Shown here in pieces: positions 13,036 through 13,637 of a DNA stretch of 13,637 bases. The position numbers and the translations under genes are program-made. The stretch covers positions 1 to 13,637 of the forward strand of contig CAMOVY010000013.1 of the NCBI GenBank assembly GCA_946627905.1, read 5' to 3'. Each line of letters opens with the position of its first letter. Position 1 is the stretch's first letter. The notes under the pieces were generated by a model that was not told the DNA's origin, searched no databases, and was given only the letters and a program-made list of their open reading frames with translations. This DNA is from an uncultured Clostridia bacterium (GTDB lineage Bacteria > Bacillota > Clostridia > Christensenellales > Borkfalkiaceae).

Positions 13036-13637
13036 ATGTTAAAAAAATGCGATAAAGTTGCACAAACCGATGCAAGCGTTAAGGTTATAATTTGTTTTAC
13101 CGACGGGCTGAATTTTGACGAGTTAAAAACGCGTTTGCCCGTCGGTGATGACGACGTAAAAACGGCTTCTCGCTTTGCTGATGAAAAGGACAAGGTTTCA
13201 CACCTTATATCCGCATATTTTAAGCGTAAATACGTTGGGGAGTGGGCGGTAAACGCTTTAGGTAAGCCGCAAGGTTTACGGGCGTTTTTTAACGTTTCGC
13301 ACTGTAGCGGCGCTGTAGTCATAGCACTTTCGGATGAGGAAGTGGGCGTCGATGCGGAAAACGTGCGTTCCGTGGAGCGTTCTCTCGTTGAATACGTTTC
13401 CGACGAAAAGGAACTGCCTTTCGTAAATTCGGACGAGGATTTTTTCCGTCTTTGGACGGCAAAGGAAAGCCTTGCAAAGGCGCAAGGGGAAGGCTTGAAA
13501 AAAGATATTAAAAAGATACCTGCGTTTCCCTTTGACGGGGAAAAGGAATATGCTGGTGAAAGTTATTTTTCCAGACAATTAAAGGACGGCGCATTTATAA
13601 TTACCGTCGTGCGAAAAGGCAAAACGCCGTTTATTGT
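13036..13637 (+). CDS. Sfp-type 4'-phosphopantetheinyl transferase (3' end outside window)
   Basis: The frame from ATG 13036 stays open to the right edge (200 full codons, no stop). The family moves 4'-phosphopantetheine from coenzyme A onto a serine of acyl- or peptidyl-carrier proteins. Motifs: RFADEKDKVSHLISAYFKRKY (from about residue 46), FNVSHCSGAVVIAL (H89), EVGVDAENVR with the Mg-binding D106 and E108, and FRLWTAKESLAKAQGEGL (W140, K143, E144). This is the set and spacing of the Sfp group (about 220-240 residues), so most of the protein is present. No Shine-Dalgarno site precedes the ATG; the only other nearby in-frame start upstream is TTG 13027, and no in-frame ATG or GTG follows until the Mg-binding motif. 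The carrier-protein partner is not in the window. Confidence 0.88.
   Translation, partial: MLKKCDKVAQTDASVKVIICFTDGLNFDELKTRLPVGDDDVKTASRFADEKDKVSHLISAYFKRKYVGEWAVNALGKPQGLRAFFNVSHCSGAVVIALSDEEVGVDAENVRSVERSLVEYVSDEKELPFVNSDEDFFRLWTAKESLAKAQGEGLKKDIKKIPAFPFDGEKEYAGESYFSRQLKDGAFIITVVRKGKTPFI

Noticed and set aside
13023..13578. Two minus-strand ORFs (99 and 100 residues) at the right end
   Set aside because: Both lie opposite the phosphopantetheinyl transferase frame, which carries all family motifs on the + strand.

Overview
The window looks like chromosomal core sequence from an anaerobic Firmicute of the class Clostridia, possibly an uncultured gut lineage of the Christensenellales type (the finer placement is a guess from gene style, not shown). 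Reasons: the primase, major sigma factor, TrmK and Nif3-like genes occur in the order known from Firmicutes; the sigma factor is a short SigA/RpoD; Shine-Dalgarno sites are strong where present; and TGA is used only as stop. All recognised genes lie on the + strand, and no frameshifted gene was seen.

Region 1 (1-6212) is a compact gene run: the 3' end of a patatin-like phospholipase gene, a secreted or lipoprotein-type metallo-beta-lactamase-fold protein related to the C-terminal domain of ComEC, then uvrB and uvrA. It closes with a perfect 14-bp hairpin. UvrA and UvrB together find and verify bulky DNA lesions; uvrC is not in the window.

Region 2 (6213-6421) is an AT-rich intergenic gap with an 83-bp palindromic element of the dispersed-repeat kind.

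Region 3 (6422-12536) is a Clostridia-style macromolecular-synthesis operon: dgt-like dNTPase, dnaG primase, rpoD/sigA, trmK, a Nif3-like dinuclear-metal protein and a coiled-coil zinc-ribbon protein. Gaps are small or genes overlap. It ends at a strong hairpin terminator whose loop also carries a perfect TTGACA that fits as the -35 box of the following tRNA gene.

Region 4 (12555-13035) is the most unusual part. A tRNA-Ser(GCU) gene is followed by a terminator, four tandem hairpins, and an exact 21-bp second copy of the tRNA 3' end (T-loop through CCA), then a second terminator. This is the layout left by site-specific integration into a tRNA 3' end, but the insert is only 175 bp and has no gene: either a non-coding mini-element or the scar of a larger one.

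Region 5 (13036-end) is a Sfp-type phosphopantetheinyl transferase gene that runs off the window. It has a near-consensus promoter placed so close to the ATG that the mRNA would be almost leaderless.
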